A stretch of DNA of 64,000 nt, taken from contig CM024187.1 in NCBI GenBank assembly GCA_013433145.1, positions 17,721,826 through 17,785,825 of the forward strand, in the 5' to 3' direction. The notes under the pieces were generated by a model, which saw only the letters and a list, made by a program, of their open reading frames with translations, did no database searches and was not told the origin of the DNA. Within the stretch, counting starts at the first letter, position 1; the number at the start of each line of letters is the position of its first letter. This stretch comes from Ascaris suum. Lineage: Eukaryota; Nematoda; Chromadorea; Rhabditida; Ascarididae. This document shows, one piece after another, positions 13,308 to 28,194 of this stretch. Position numbers and translations under genes: made by a program.

Positions 13308-15035
13308 TCATACGGCAACAGGGAATGTAGAAATTAAAACAATAAAGAGTTCCTCAGCAAAAAAACTTTTTGAAACTGTTACGAATATGAATACAGAGCC
13401 GATGTTATTGTAGTTTCTGCTAAAACAAAAGTTTGTCTACGCGTTTTATGCGTTCGTTAGGCTACTCTGCTGCTTCGCTCTTATAACTGTCGAAGTGCTA
13501 TCAAGAGATTGATCAACGAAGAAATTTTTTGATCCAGAAAAATCGCTAGCTTTTTAAAAATTAAGCTAAAGATTTGGTCACGAGCGACAAAATTTTCTCA
13601 GCGCATGACAAAGACGTATATTGCAGCGAACACTAGTTGATTCTTAAAGAAGAGTGATTTCTTATTTTGCCCAGCTTTCCACATTGTGCTGATTTCATTT
13701 GCTCCAGTAATTTGTTCTTTTCGAATTGGAACTTTAACCACTACACTCCGCTTTTGAGCCGCATTTTGCCGTTTCTTTTTTTATCGCTTCTGATCTTTCA
13801 TAGTGCATAAGTTTTCGGAGTGTTTCTCGCTATGTATGACGAAAATTACCTATTCTGAGACTTATTAGAAATGATTTTTGGTGGATCTCGACTGTCGGTA
13901 CTTAATCCATCTCGTGCTAGTGTCGAGTTTGCAAATGTCCAGATTTTGAAAAACTATCCCAGCATTTTGTTAAAGTCATCGCTTTTGTGTTGTGGGCTTT
14001 AAAATATTTTTCGTCATATATCAGAACTTTCGTCATTTCCCATCAATTTTGCGGATTCCGAAAGGTAAGCACCAACGCAGAAAACGCTTACGAACCGCAT
14101 TTTGAATGCTAAAGGAAAGTGAGCGCATAATGCGGGTGTGCTGTAGATTTGTCGGTAGTATATCATAATAGCAAAGAGGCCGAAGGTTATAGAAAATAAC
14201 ACGGAACGTGTTATAGGTAAAGCGAAGAAAATTGGGTGCAGAAGAAAATAAATGCTTTCTTCCTTGCGATAAAATATATCAACTGCTTCATTTCAGTGAA
14301 ATTCGAGTCTTATCTCACTGGTTTTTTACCGTTCATTAGTCTTACACTGAATTGCTAAATTGCCTTCCCTCTTTTCAAAATTATCGATTACACAAGAGTT
14401 GCAGTTCATAATGGTAACGCTATATGATAAGAAGAAAGTTTCTTGTTTGTATGTGCAGCGCTTCTTCTTTTCCTTGTTATACACCTTCATATATACCGCT
14501 TTAACACACTTAACATATCCCGTTGTTAAGATTTATATTTGCTATGGATGCAGATGTTATGTACACCCAACAACGGATTCCAGTATCCACGCACATTGCG
14601 CATTAATAGATCATCATTGATCGTTGCTTTGAATTTTCCAAACTAACTGAACATCGTTTTTTTCGGAAACGATGCCTCATACATCATCGGGCCCAAATCA
14701 AAAGTAAATACCTTGTATATCTCCTGCAAATGCTCTTTGCAAATGCATGCATCTTACTTGCACGGCTGTACGACTTTGCGACCGACGTTCGATGTTTTCG
14801 TGCATTTTTATTTCGCTCGATCCATTTTGAAGAAGCGCTATGCTAGCAATTTTTTGATCCGTCGTCATGATTTCGTGATATTTTTTGCACCAAAAACTTC
14901 ATTCTTTCATTTCGCCTTGTTTTTTGATTGTTTGTTTCTGTGGATTCCATCGTGCCACTTGAACTTGTTGTTTGGTCCCATCCATTCTTCGGGATCTTTT
15001 ACAGTGATCACAAGAACTTTCATTCATTTTATTGA
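13308..15035. other. Region upstream of the PLB-like gene
   Basis: Should contain the missing first exon (signal peptide) and promoter of the PLB-like gene unless these lie further left. Frames at 14360-14620 and 14713-15045 are hydrophobic but I could not join either to exon 1 by a convincing splice. Confidence 0.45.
13341..13346 (+). terminator. Canonical poly(A) signal AATAAA
   Basis: AATAAA occurs 33 bases after the TAA that ends the acidic exon pair. It fits as the cleavage and polyadenylation signal of that gene. A hexamer alone is weak evidence in AT-rich DNA. Confidence 0.4.
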
Positions 15036-18000
15036 AGGAATGTAGAAGATTATAATGAGAAGTTGTCGCCAGCACGTTTGCCTGGTCTTCACGAGTCACA
15101 CCAACCAGATGCCGCGTCACTTATATTCAACTCCTTCAACAATCGCAAAACATTCAGTTGTCCGCGGATAAAGACGGATTTCGTGACCGGTACAGATACT
15201 GGCGACCTCACTCCCGAAGATATCGGCATCATTGCGGCGATGGGCGACTCGCTGGCAGTACGTTTGCAGTTTCATTTTGTCGACACTTTTACAGTTCACT
15301 TCAGTTGAATGGGAGCAAAAAAAGGTTCATTAATTATTGTCACTTGTTTTTCGAGGATAATAGTGACATAAATGTTGAGTGCGCTGAAGAGGAAGGATGA
15401 ATTCATCTCATTGGTTCCCCTCCATCTTTTTATCGTTATCACTGTAAAGAAATCTTTTGATAACGAAGTGAGGTTTTATCACCTCCATAGCATAAACTCC
15501 CACATCTGCACAGTTTAAAGCACCCTCGATGATCTATGAAAAATTTACACGCATGAGAGGTGATGGAAAAGAAGTTATTTTAGCTGTAGTTTCGCTCATG
15601 GTCACGACCTTATGAAAGGCTTGCGACAGCCGATATATCTAGTCTTCGGGTTTTCAAACATTCAGATGATTTTTAAGAGCGTGAAACCAACAGAATTTTT
15701 GAATCGACTATATCAAATATCATGTGATTCTCATGCAATTTACCGTTTCTTTTTTGGCTGGGAATATTTATTTATTGCTTTTCGTTGAAGCTTTACCAGC
15801 GTAGTTATACATTAATCAAGCCACATTAAGGTAGCCGTGCTTATGAAACGCTGTAAGATGGTGAGAGGGGAACGTTCTGTAACAATACACATCGTCGAGG
15901 GATTGGCTTCAATTGATCAGGGGCGAGAGGGAAATGCTTTTAATGGAGTTATAAGGTATGTATTGAAGTTTCAACGGAAGCATACAAATCGCTGAATTGT
16001 AGACTGGAAGGGGGCTATGGCCACACACTGATATCGAATTTCGAGGCGCGGCATTCCCTATTGGCGGCGATGCAACGATTGATGGACTCGTTACCGTTCC
16101 CAGTAAGTGTCTTTAAATTCTCATTTAATCATTTATTTCCGTTGTAAATTCTATTTGTACACATGTGATATAACATATGTTTAATTTGAAGTTATTCACA
16201 TTTGTAGCGTATTTGTTACAGTGCTGTAACTTATGTGTTGCAAAATGCGAGATGTTCATGGAAAAATTGTTTTTCCATCTGTTTGTAGATATCCTGCAAG
16301 AGTTTAACGATAAGTTGGCTGGTGTGTCACATGGAATGGGCACACGGAACCAGCTTCCTCCACACCAGTTGAACGTCGCCGAAGGAGGAGCTACTTCATC
16401 AAGTATGCCCGAACAGGTATGGCTATCAGTTCCAAATATTGCAGTTAATCTTGTTGCATTGAATCACATCAATCCATCGGCCCATCTCTTTTTTGTTGAG
16501 CAACTCTACAACTCTTCTGTATCCATTTCTTTATTTGCTATGAACCATTAGCGGTTTCACCTTTTTTATGATCGCTTAAAAATACCACTAGAGGAAACAA
16601 GGTTGGTTCTTCAATAGTAGATTGTATTCAATTACTTCGATTTTCCTTGAAAAGGACGTCATTGAAATTCTTTGCGGTTTAATTCATTCCTTTCAGTATG
16701 AATTATATGTTCGCCAGTGTAGTTTATTTAAGGCAAGAGAACTCGTGAGAAGAATGAAAGCACTTCGTGAAGTGGACGCCAATAACGAATGGGCAATGAT
16801 CATTATAACAATTGGCACTGAAGAAGTTCGTTTGCTTAATTAATTTCTGAACTATTTGCTTTATAATTTCAGAAATGTACCTTCGGAACCTTTTTTCTTC
16901 ATGAAAGTCTTGCAGGTAAACATAAAATAGACGTCGCGCTTCATGTGCAATTTTCTTTGCTGCCTTCGGTTGTAGAACACGTTGTTCATTTTTGAGGCCT
17001 CTTAGAAATTTTGCGTTTTTTTTTAAACAGAAAATCTTTGCCTACGCGGAAAACTTTGTAGTCATGCGCTATTCCATTATGAAGAACACTTACATTAGAA
17101 CGCCAAACAGAATTTTTTAACAGAATCTATACGTCAATCAATTCGCACAAATTGGTAGCAGAGTTTTCGCAAACGAGAAAAAAAGCTTAGTGGAATTTGG
17201 ATGTTTTGAAGTGAAGCCGTAGGAATTTTTCAAAAAGACTGCGATTTTTTCGACGAACAGACAATGCAGAAGTGCCTTCATTTCTTTCTTGTCATTACTT
17301 GATATACGAGCTACAAAATTTTCGAAATTCTGGCACCGGCAGCTGAGCGGTGCAAAAGTTTGAGGCAGTAGTAGTGGCTTATGCGTGTTGTATGCGCTTG
17401 TTATGTTATGTGCATGTGTGTATCTGCATTCTGTTGAGGTGGGTGCTGTTTTGTTCGAATGCTTTCATCTTCAGAAATCCAGATATTCTTTCAAATGTAT
17501 GAGACACCAGTCCTTCCAGCGTTAGACACTATCACGTACTTGAACAATATAAATAAGTTTTAGAGTCTTTAAAGCCTGTAACTTTATAAGTTCATTACTT
17601 TTCACTTTATATTTGTTTTTTCAAATGTAGCAACTTTTATTTAAGCTTAAGCAGTTGCTTAAGCTTAAATGAAAGTTTTGCGTTTCATAAATTTTTAGGC
17701 AATTTCATGTTCATTTAAGCAACTTCATAAATAAGAACCTCCTTGAAATATGTTCATTATTCGAGAACCATCCAAAAATGGAGGCTTTATAGCTTTAATT
17801 CAAATGTGAGCAATTCATTTACGTACATACTCGGCTGTATGTCATGAGGAAGCGATTAAGGAGACCTCTGCTATTCTCCTTCTTTGCAGGATGCCATCTT
17901 CTAAAACCTTTCCTGTTTTCAGAAAATTTGGTCAGTTCTTTCTTTCCCACCCTTAGGTAGCTTTTAGCAGGCGGTATGCTGGATCAACAAGAACCAACGT

Positions 18001-21000
18001 TAATCTTAGACCGCCTTCATTCCACGATCGTTGTAACTATTTAGACTATCGAAGTGTTGTCAAACGGTGCATAGAGATGTATAAGTCAATAGCGGAAGAT
18101 AGAATTAGGGGCCAGACAGTTGTTTTGCACCGAGCCAGTTTATCAGATGTGCGTTTTGAATCTGAAAATGAATTCAGATTTTTTACCGATTTGTTGTTTC
18201 ATAAATTTGATACATAATGATTTCGATTCTTATAAACCCTTTGATAAGGAATCGACCTCTCCTCATGATGTGCTTAAACAACTCTATTTAGATATGCACA
18301 CAATGTGAGTCTCCCGATTACGCCTCTCTGCTAGAGGCAATATCAATACTCAGTAAAGGAATACGGAAAGCGTTCGTCGTATTATTGGGCCCAATTCACG
18401 TCTCCTCTTCCTATCAACAACAAGCAAATTTACTAAAGTGAGTTGTTTATGATTCCTTTGGTTTTTTCTTCCACTGTTTTAAAATGGTTTTCATATGTGG
18501 CGAGACATTATATAGGCTTAGTGGAGTTTGATGGCTTTAGAAAGTTATATGCGGAGAATGAGTGATATGGTTCAATCCTTAGTTGGTAAAATTTCATTCC
18601 CCTATTCTTGTGACCATCTCCTAGAAATTTGGGGAAACGATAAGCTCCAAGGCTTTTAGTTGGAGAATAACCGTATTTTTCCTCTAATGTGCAATTTCAG
18701 TGAATGGTTTTTCATGCGCATTTCCTGTCTATTGAACCGTATCACTCATTCTTTGTTGGAAATGGCTTACACATATGCGTCACGGTCATAGGTGGACTTT
18801 GTTTTTTTTTTCATTGTTTAAATCTTGTGAGAATACGCTTTTCTTCTGAAGTATAATCGTAGAGAAGCTTTTAAAGCGTTCGCTTATAATTTCTAGGTCG
18901 AATGCAGTAACCATTTTTCACAGATTGGCACTTTAATAATAGACCTTTGCTTCATCGTACATTGTCGTTCCGATCCACTCAACTCTTCCATTGCGCAGTT
19001 AATATTTTTCAAATGTGTTTTCCAACAATATGAGATTGTATAGGAACCATTCTAGAACTATTCGATTTCACTGATTGATCAGATGCAATTACTGGTGAAT
19101 TTTAAATTGCAGAATCCATTGATGAGATTAGAGAAAATGCTCAAATTTGTCATCAGATTGATAGAATTTCAGTGACTGATCAAGGTGACCAAAGCTATTT
19201 TTAAAATTCATTGATTAGGTTTCTCGCCAGGTGTCTTTCGTTAGAGAACTCACATATTCTATGAATGAGAAATCGTCTTGCTTTGCTTCAGTTAGCCAAA
19301 CAGGACATTAGCAACACTTTAAAGAACGAAAAGACTATCAGATGATAGTAATATCTGCTGAGGGTTAACACTAAGAGCGCAAATATGAACACTTTCACCC
19401 GACGTTTCGGTATCTAACGCAATCAGCAAGAGCACATTCTCATCTAAATAGCCATCACGGTGCGCCTTCTGCGAGAGGGATCACTCCAATAATTGCAGCG
19501 AAATAGTCGTTAAACATTGCACTAGTTATTAATTAGCATAAGACTTCGCCTTCTTTTCTTTGTACTATAGTCGATATTTCTTTCATTTCTTTACTCAGTT
19601 GAGTTTTGTGCATTCCGATGTCCTTTCGTACAAACTTTAGTTTCTTTCACTCATCATTTTTCTGTGATTCGGATGGCGGGAATATCTACCTCATTCAAAG
19701 AGATTTCTTTTTAAATATGCTCTTTTTCCACGCTTCTGCTCATTTGAAGGTTGGCATCACCCATCCTCAAAGCGTTCTTGTAAATCGTCCGCCCCTCAAG
19801 CATAACTTTTGGTCTCATCCATTGAGAGAAGGCTGCTAGGGTTGCTGCTGACATTAATCGCCCACCCCAAACTGCTAAAAGTATTGCTCATTTTGCATTT
19901 CCCGTCGTTGTGGTATCGGTTGTCAATGTATTTTGAGAAACGTGTTAGATCGCCTCGAGCTACAATCGTTTCTTTGTTGTCAAATTTTTGCAAACCTGAA
20001 GCGTAAAATAGGAAAGAATCAAATATTTTTCTTAGAATTTTCACCTTATAAGTGATCCTTTATTAAGCGTTTTCTTATAATTTCCATTCAGGTCGAGATG
20101 TGGATGCTCGAAAGAAAGATCGGATGAGTTTATGAAAGAGTTGAGTAAAGCATGGGCGAACGCCTTCAGTCAGTTACAGTCACACTTCGATTCACTACCG
20201 GCTAAGGTCAGTTCCACACATACAGCCTAGATTGTATGTATAATGGTGTTATTATGTATATAGAACACAGATTACCATGCATATAAGAGTGAGGAACGGT
20301 GACGTTGATAGTGCGACTTTAGCCACTAAAAAACCTTGCGAGAATCGAAGGCGTTTGTTATAGTTCATGTAAGAGGGGGCGGCTGGTTTAATAATAAAAG
20401 GGGGAGAGGTGGGGAGGAGAAATATTATGCACTCGTTAGTGGAGAAGAGCAGAGGGGAAGGGAAGATAGCAGTCTATTAACAACAGTTTCATTTGTGAAA
20501 AGACATCAAGAATAATGTTGTTTTTTTTTGCTTTCAGAGAAGAACGTTCGGACTTCTTGCGCTTCCAATGCTAACAATTACATCGCGTTATCCTTATTCA
20601 CTCTTCATCGCTAACCGCCCACTGCTGAACAGAAAAGGACATATGTACGCAACGAAATGGCTCTGGAACAGACTTATTACAGGACCTACTTACAACTTGT
20701 CCCTGGCAGTACTCTCACAGGATGCCTATTATTGCCCTGCAATGGTATTTTGCTTGTTTTTGATTGTCCATTAATTTAGTTGTACTTGTTATGTGAATAT
20801 TTCACATCTGAGCTATAGTTCCATGAAGTCAGAAATAACGATATTTTATCACTTGTGTCTGAATGTCTAAGTAAGAAAAACTTTTCAACAACACAGATAT
20901 ATGCTCAAGGAAGTGAGTTTTGAACAAACTGCGCATTTTGTTATGTTTGAAGGTTCCATAAGATCTAATGTTAGATTAAGCCGAAATGTCCCTTATCGTT

Positions 21001-23032
21001 GTTTCACCCCAGCCAAAAAGCGACAGTAACCATAGGATAGGCTACCCCTTAATCTTTACCTTCTAGCTAAAAGTTCTGAACGTTTATTCTTTGTCATCAA
21101 CAAACATCCAGTAGACATTGCCTTTCTGTCCATTCGTTAATGTGTTTCGGTCTCGGGATTCGCTTTGCCAGTTCAAACGTAATTTAAAGGACGGGTACCT
21201 CCTGAAAACCTACGGGACAGATTCCATGCCTTCGACTTCATCATTTTACGCCCCTCCAAAATTTCTCAGATTCTGAGACTCTAGCGTTCGGATCCCGACC
21301 GGAAAAAAGTTTATTGCAGAGCTTATCCAGTATACCGCTCCTAAAAATTCACTACGATTATGCCTCAATTGAACTCAAGTAAAACGAACTAGTCCTTTTC
21401 GGACAGTTTTGGGATTGGGAAAGCAAATTCTGAGGCTTTTGTAGAATGCTTTTGTCAAAACCAACACATGGATGGACGAAGTCTTGACCCTGTCACAGGG
21501 CGCCGTTTAGAATTACTCAGATCGGTGCCATGTTCCACGGAACGATGTTTCGAAGTGCCCAGGTACTGGAAGCGATGTTGTTGAAAGCAACTGCAAATTT
21601 TTGGCCCTATCGGTGGTATGGGTGCACTTCTGCACATTAAGAAAGTGGTAGAAGAACACTTTGCTATGACTACAATATTTTGTTGCAAAGTAATCCGTGG
21701 GACAGAATTTTAGTTTTGCGCCACTATCTCTTGCACCTTCACAGTTACTTATGTCCTCGGCTTGGTCGTTTGCATTTTTTTTCACCTTCTTACAAAACTA
21801 AAGTGCGCCGACAGGTCTTTCGAAGTTTCTAGCATCCCACAAGGAGAGCTTCTATAGAGGTTTTCGAGGAACGCAAAGTTTATAGCAGCAGGCGTTATGC
21901 CACGTAGCGTACCTCCAAGAACATTCTAATTCTTTTCTGTAAAGGGCATTTATTATATGTCTTTCAAGGGTTGCCCCTATTTTCGAACGCAAGCAAATCG
22001 CCACTACTGTCGTCTTCTAAGGCACATTGACGTGGCAGAGGATGACGATGAACTAGTACTTCAAGGAGGTCGCAAAACGCGGCGTTCACTCAAAAGGCTC
22101 TACGTCACCGCAATTGTTGTTGTCATAATCTCGTTCTGCGCTGTCGTTTCAATTGGAACACTAATTTATCACATGAACAAGCAGGTATGGATCATTTTTT
22201 TCTCTTCTTCTCTTTGACTTTCTACCTGCCATTCTTCTTCCCCCGTCGAATCCGTTTTATTTTTTTAATTAAAAAGAGGCGGTGCAAAAATGATGATTGC
22301 AGCAAAAGTCCTTTTAAAGGAGAGGATTTTTTTTCCTAATCTGAAAAGGAACCTTAAAACATGTTAAAGCTGCGGTTGTCTTCGAAAGAAATGCTCCATC
22401 GCAAAATGACTGCATGACTGCATTTAAAGGCGTCGTTTCCCGTAATAATTTTAGTGGTCGACCTCATCCTTAAAATTATAAAATTCTTCGTGGCTGATGT
22501 AGAGTTGCGTGTTAAAGAGATATTCTAATAACTCATGCCTACAGTTTTGCTATGGTAAATTTCAAATGCTGAACCACTGTAGATAAATGTGACATTGAGA
22601 GTAAAATTTTGAGATCAATGTCTACGCAAAAGATCTTTTGGGTGTGAATTAAATCGAATGCAGGAATCCGTTAGATCGTGCGATAGAGAGAAGAAACTAG
22701 CCACGCACACGGGAATGTTGCTTTTGGGATCGGCAAAAGGTGCACCTGCATGTTAACCGACTTCGAGAAGTTGCGATCCACTTATGCTGATGTGATTTTT
22801 TTGAGTGGGGAGAGAATGTAAAAGATTTTAAAAGTTGTTGGCTGGTAGTTTTATATACTTTTCGCCTCCTAAGCAGCGCTTTATATTACAGGGAACACGT
22901 GGAAGGTATGAAATAGAACCAGAGACTGACCCTAGTGAAGCTGAGCAGAGTTTATTGGGAGAGCGCCGTCAATCGCTATCGGAGAGACCATTGAAATCCT
23001 CTTCGCTTTCTTCCGTATCAAGCGCTGAATGA
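15036..23032 (+). CDS. Phospholipase B / SGNH-family single-pass membrane protein (likely pseudoenzyme), 9 exons seen, N-terminus missing
   Basis: Family members hydrolyse phospholipids at the cell surface. Exons: about 15036-15257, 16003-16102, 16289-16416, 16697-16825, 18292-18437, 20092-20206, 20538-20744, 21969-22184 and 22892-23032 (TGA stop); all phases agree. Exon 1 has FSCPR and the block I motif AAMGDSLA with the nucleophile serine; exon 3 has the family's LNVAEGGA block; exon 4 ends IGTEE where active enzymes have GxND. Exon 5 encodes LLGPIHVSSSYQQQ. Exon 7 has RKGHMYATKWLWNRL, but the preceding catalytic DxxH is replaced by residues NRPLLN. Exon 8 encodes GCPYFRT and then a hydrophobic span (VTAIVVVIISFCAVV), and exon 9 a Ser-rich cytoplasmic tail. 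No in-frame ATG or signal peptide occurs in exon 1, so an upstream first exon is missing and the exact start of exon 1 is open. Family is confident; loss of activity is inferred. Confidence 0.88.
17639..17670. repeat. Perfect 15-bp inverted repeat with 2-base loop
   Basis: ATTTAAGCTTAAGCA is followed by GT and then its exact reverse complement. It lies in intron 4 (16826-18291) of the PLB-like gene. It could extrude as a hairpin or be a remnant of an inverted-repeat element. Confidence 0.9.
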
Positions 23033-26000
23033 CAGGGCGGACTTTGCAACGTTGTTCACGACTTGAATCGCATATAGGCGTTCATCGCTTCGATCTCCTC
23101 CTATCAACTTATGTGCTGCTTACTAATTTCGACTTCATTTATTTAAAAGGAACAAGAATTTTTTGATAGTATGTCAGATGGAAGGCTCCTGACGATAGAA
23201 GATAGCAACCTTAACACATTTTCACATTTGGGATCATTGGAGTCCACGTTCTTCCCAACTTAAGAATCGTAATTCATTGCTTTATTGTTTACTGTTGGGC
23301 AGCGAATTCGATCTCTATTTCCAGCCCAGACCCGCTAAATCGAAACAGTTTATTTTAAATGCTTTCATCATCGTACTCACTTGCAATAATTAGCATAAGC
23401 ATATTCGTTAAACGAAAATCAACAAAAACTTCCTGTCTGTTATCTCATGTGGGAATTGCGAAGTCCATATGAAAAATTTATTGATACAAACGAAATTACG
23501 CAATTTTTGATGCGCATATAGCTTATCTTAGCATTTCGCAGCACTCGGAGGAAAACTTAAGCAGTGAGGATTTCTGAGTACGGAGAGTAGCATTTAGTAA
23601 AGCGCAACCTCTTTTTATGATTTCATTCTGTAAAAATATAGTATTCAGTGTTTCCATGCTCGGGAATATTTCCATTCAAAGGTTTTACTCTCGAATCTGC
23701 AAAGAGTTATAGTGCTGCTCTTGTGCCTTTAAGGGTGCGAAATTAATGTGGAGTTGTGTCGGGTGAAATTATTGTATTATAATTTATCTATAATAAGCCC
23801 AGCAAACCCGTACTGATCTGAATATGCGTCGGTGAGTCGCGCTAGATCCATCACAAGGGAACATTTCGTGCAGTTGTTACTGCTTTACAAATGCACATCG
23901 GTGTGCTTCTCTAGGTTTTCCGCACCTACTGTAAACGTTTGTAAATGGTACTAAACATGCAAAAGTGATCCTCCCAACGAATTGTTTTGAAAAGGGGTAA
24001 ATTCCGCTTTTAGCATCACAACTGCCTTGTTTTGTCGAATTCACTCGAATAGGTGCAGGTTTATTTAAAGGAATGGGAGTTTGTTTATACGATGGCCTCA
24101 TCCTGGGTTTTCCCTACACGGTTGTATTTATGGAAATATTTTACGACACTTCAATATTCTTGCTTTGCAGCCTTATAAGGGATGTAACCCACTCATTCTG
24201 CTTCGTTGAGATGCAATTTTCATAATATTATAGCGCATGGATTTCGTCCTTATTAAAACACAGTGACGTGTTTTTAGTCTTGATGCTTCCGGTTATAATA
24301 TTGACTGCATTTTCGCGGTACTGTGAGTGTCTTTCTCCATGCTTGACGTCTATGTAGAAATGGATTCAAAGCATCCTCGTTTGTGATTCCCGGAGATTAC
24401 GCTGTTTGCAACTGTTCGAAGTCGATGTATTTTCGAAACGAAGGCTGATGATGATAAACTGCGGGCTTATGCAATTTGCAACAGGTGCTAACTCGAGGGG
24501 AACTGACAGATGGTCGTATTTTGCTGCGTATGAGAACGTGTGTCTGTGATGGGTGGGGGAGGGGGCTACAAACGGGGATACCTCCTCTGTGCACTTTACG
24601 TGGCTCACACATGTGCCAACACTTGCCTCAGCATTTACCTCTCAAATGCATTCCAGTGCTTTTTCGCTTTCCATTGTTGGTTATTTGTATCATAAATGAT
24701 AAATCTTTAACATCCTTTGCTATTTTAGAAAACCACCTGTGTACGAAATAATGGTACGTGAACGGTCAAACCAAGGAAAGTGAGTCAGCGTTGAAAGAAA
24801 GGGGAGGGAGGAGGGGAACAGTTGAGAAAATAACAAGGAAACAACGCTGAATCAAATAGTTAATTTTGAAGAAAGTGGTAAGCCTAGAATCCTGAACATT
24901 TTGTCAACTGTCGGCACGAATGTGAAAAAAGTGCAGGTCAAAGGACATCATTGTGAACGACTAATGCATCTTCGCTTCCTTCCCACACTGCTCAATTGGA
25001 CAAAGCTGGCGGTCTGATTTTCGGCAGATGCGTTCTTTACCTACAAATTGGGGAAGGTGGTTATGGTGTGAGGCAGGTCGTAGGAGTCAAAGCGTCAACG
25101 CATGTTTTTTTCAAAGTTGATTGTCGTGCATAAAAACACATTTCGAGTCTTCTCTAAGGGATGTTTTTAAAATGAGGATCTTATTTGATCTCGTGAACGA
25201 ATGAATGTGAAAACGTTTCGTTTTTGCATTGAGGCAATCGTCATTTCCAGTAAATTTCTACAGCACTCCATCAATGGGGTTATCATTGACTTCATAGTGG
25301 AGTCAAACAGTTACCTCATTTCGAAGGCCAATTTTCGTGGTCGCTGCTACGTTACAACAACATTGCAAAAACGTGAGATTCCGACATTTTCGGCAAAGTT
25401 TGGGAAGTCGAGCATCGTCTGCCTCCATGAACGGAGCCCATTCCTAACATACCGTCTAGAAGGGAATCCCGTGACCAGTACTGGGTTGAAACAAATACCG
25501 CAACTGCAAATTAGAAGTTTTTAACAGCATCCGAAAAGAGGATCGATGCGTGATCTTTATGCTGTTGACCGCACATCCCGACAGAGAAGTAGATTTTGTT
25601 ATTCTGCAACATCATATTGAACTCACTTTTAACGGGTCTAATACCTCCCAATAAGTGGCGAATTGCGTTTTCTTAATTGCATCGCAGACTGCCCGCTCGC
25701 CACTTGAGTCAACACTAGAAACTAATAAATGCGCTACTCATTTTTGTATCATAGTGAACGATAGAATGTACCTTATTGTCGCATCTCCAAAAAGGTGCCG
25801 GAGCGAATGTAGTTTATAAAATGTTTTATTAGTAATGAGTTATTACTCTGAAACGCCTACGGCACATCATTCATTACTTGAAAGTCTTTGAAAAAGATCA
25901 TGTAGAAGTCGGCAAACATCTCAGTAAGTACAACAGTCACCGGTATGAACAAACTGTTTAAACTGTGGAGGCGGACAGATAAGTAACATGTTCGATGTGA

Positions 26001-26282
26001 TTATAAGCAGAACGGAACGAGCTACACGTGGAGCTTTTGAGAAACGTCAATCTGTGGAGGAGCAGTGCAAACCCCCCTCGCCACACAGATCGGCGGCATG
26101 TGCAAGTGTTGATGGACTGTGAAAATCGACTTCCAGAATGTTTCTTCTTTTGAGCGGGGAGTGAGGGGAAGGGAGGCAGAAACGACTCACTCCTCTTTTA
26201 GAAAAAAATGACTCATTGCATTGCATCATGATGAGCTGGAAACTATCGAGCGAGCCCACCCTCGTCGACAATTGGAGCGGAT
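23033..26282. other. No assigned gene
   Basis: 3' flank of the PLB-like gene, then unassigned sequence. A 107-codon + frame at 25201-25524 has no recognisable features. A short open piece at 25830-25922 ends at a strong GTAAGT donor and could be an exon of the same unit as 26.3 kb; not confirmed. 24795-24820 is G/A-rich. Confidence 0.45.
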
Positions 26283-26492
26283 ATGTTTATAGCGAGCGTT
26301 TTGCTGGATGCGTCTATTCCGGGATCACGCACACCGGGTGGCTGGTGCGAGGTCTGTGAAGCCCACCTCCCAGGTGGACTCCACCGTTTTGCTGATCCGA
26401 CGATCTCTACGCCGATAATAGAAGGTAAACAGCATACTGACTGTAAATAAGGTAGTCCATTTTCAGGTCAGATTTCCTTCCTGCCCAACTGA
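26283..26492 (+). CDS. Possible short two-exon reading frame, unrecognised
   Basis: A GC-richer island. Exon 26283-26424 starts with ATG (MFIASVLLDASIPGSR), includes GWCEVCEAHLPGGLHRF with two cysteines in CEVC spacing, and ends at a GTAAAC donor. A 42-bp intron ends in TTTTCAG, and exon 26467-26492 adds GQISFLPN and a stop. The product would be 55 residues, or this could be the 3' end of a longer gene, since the frame is open for 18 codons before the ATG. A second + frame is also open here from an acceptor at about 26200 (CTCTTTTAG), so the reading is not unique. No family recognised. Confidence 0.28.

Positions 26493-28194
<1,702 letters not shown>

Noticed and set aside
16873..16914. Candidate extra exon of the PLB-like gene after exon 4
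   Set aside because: Joining exon 4 directly to 18292 gives IGTEE-ICTQCESPDY, which fits the family's cysteine spacing; the small piece does not.
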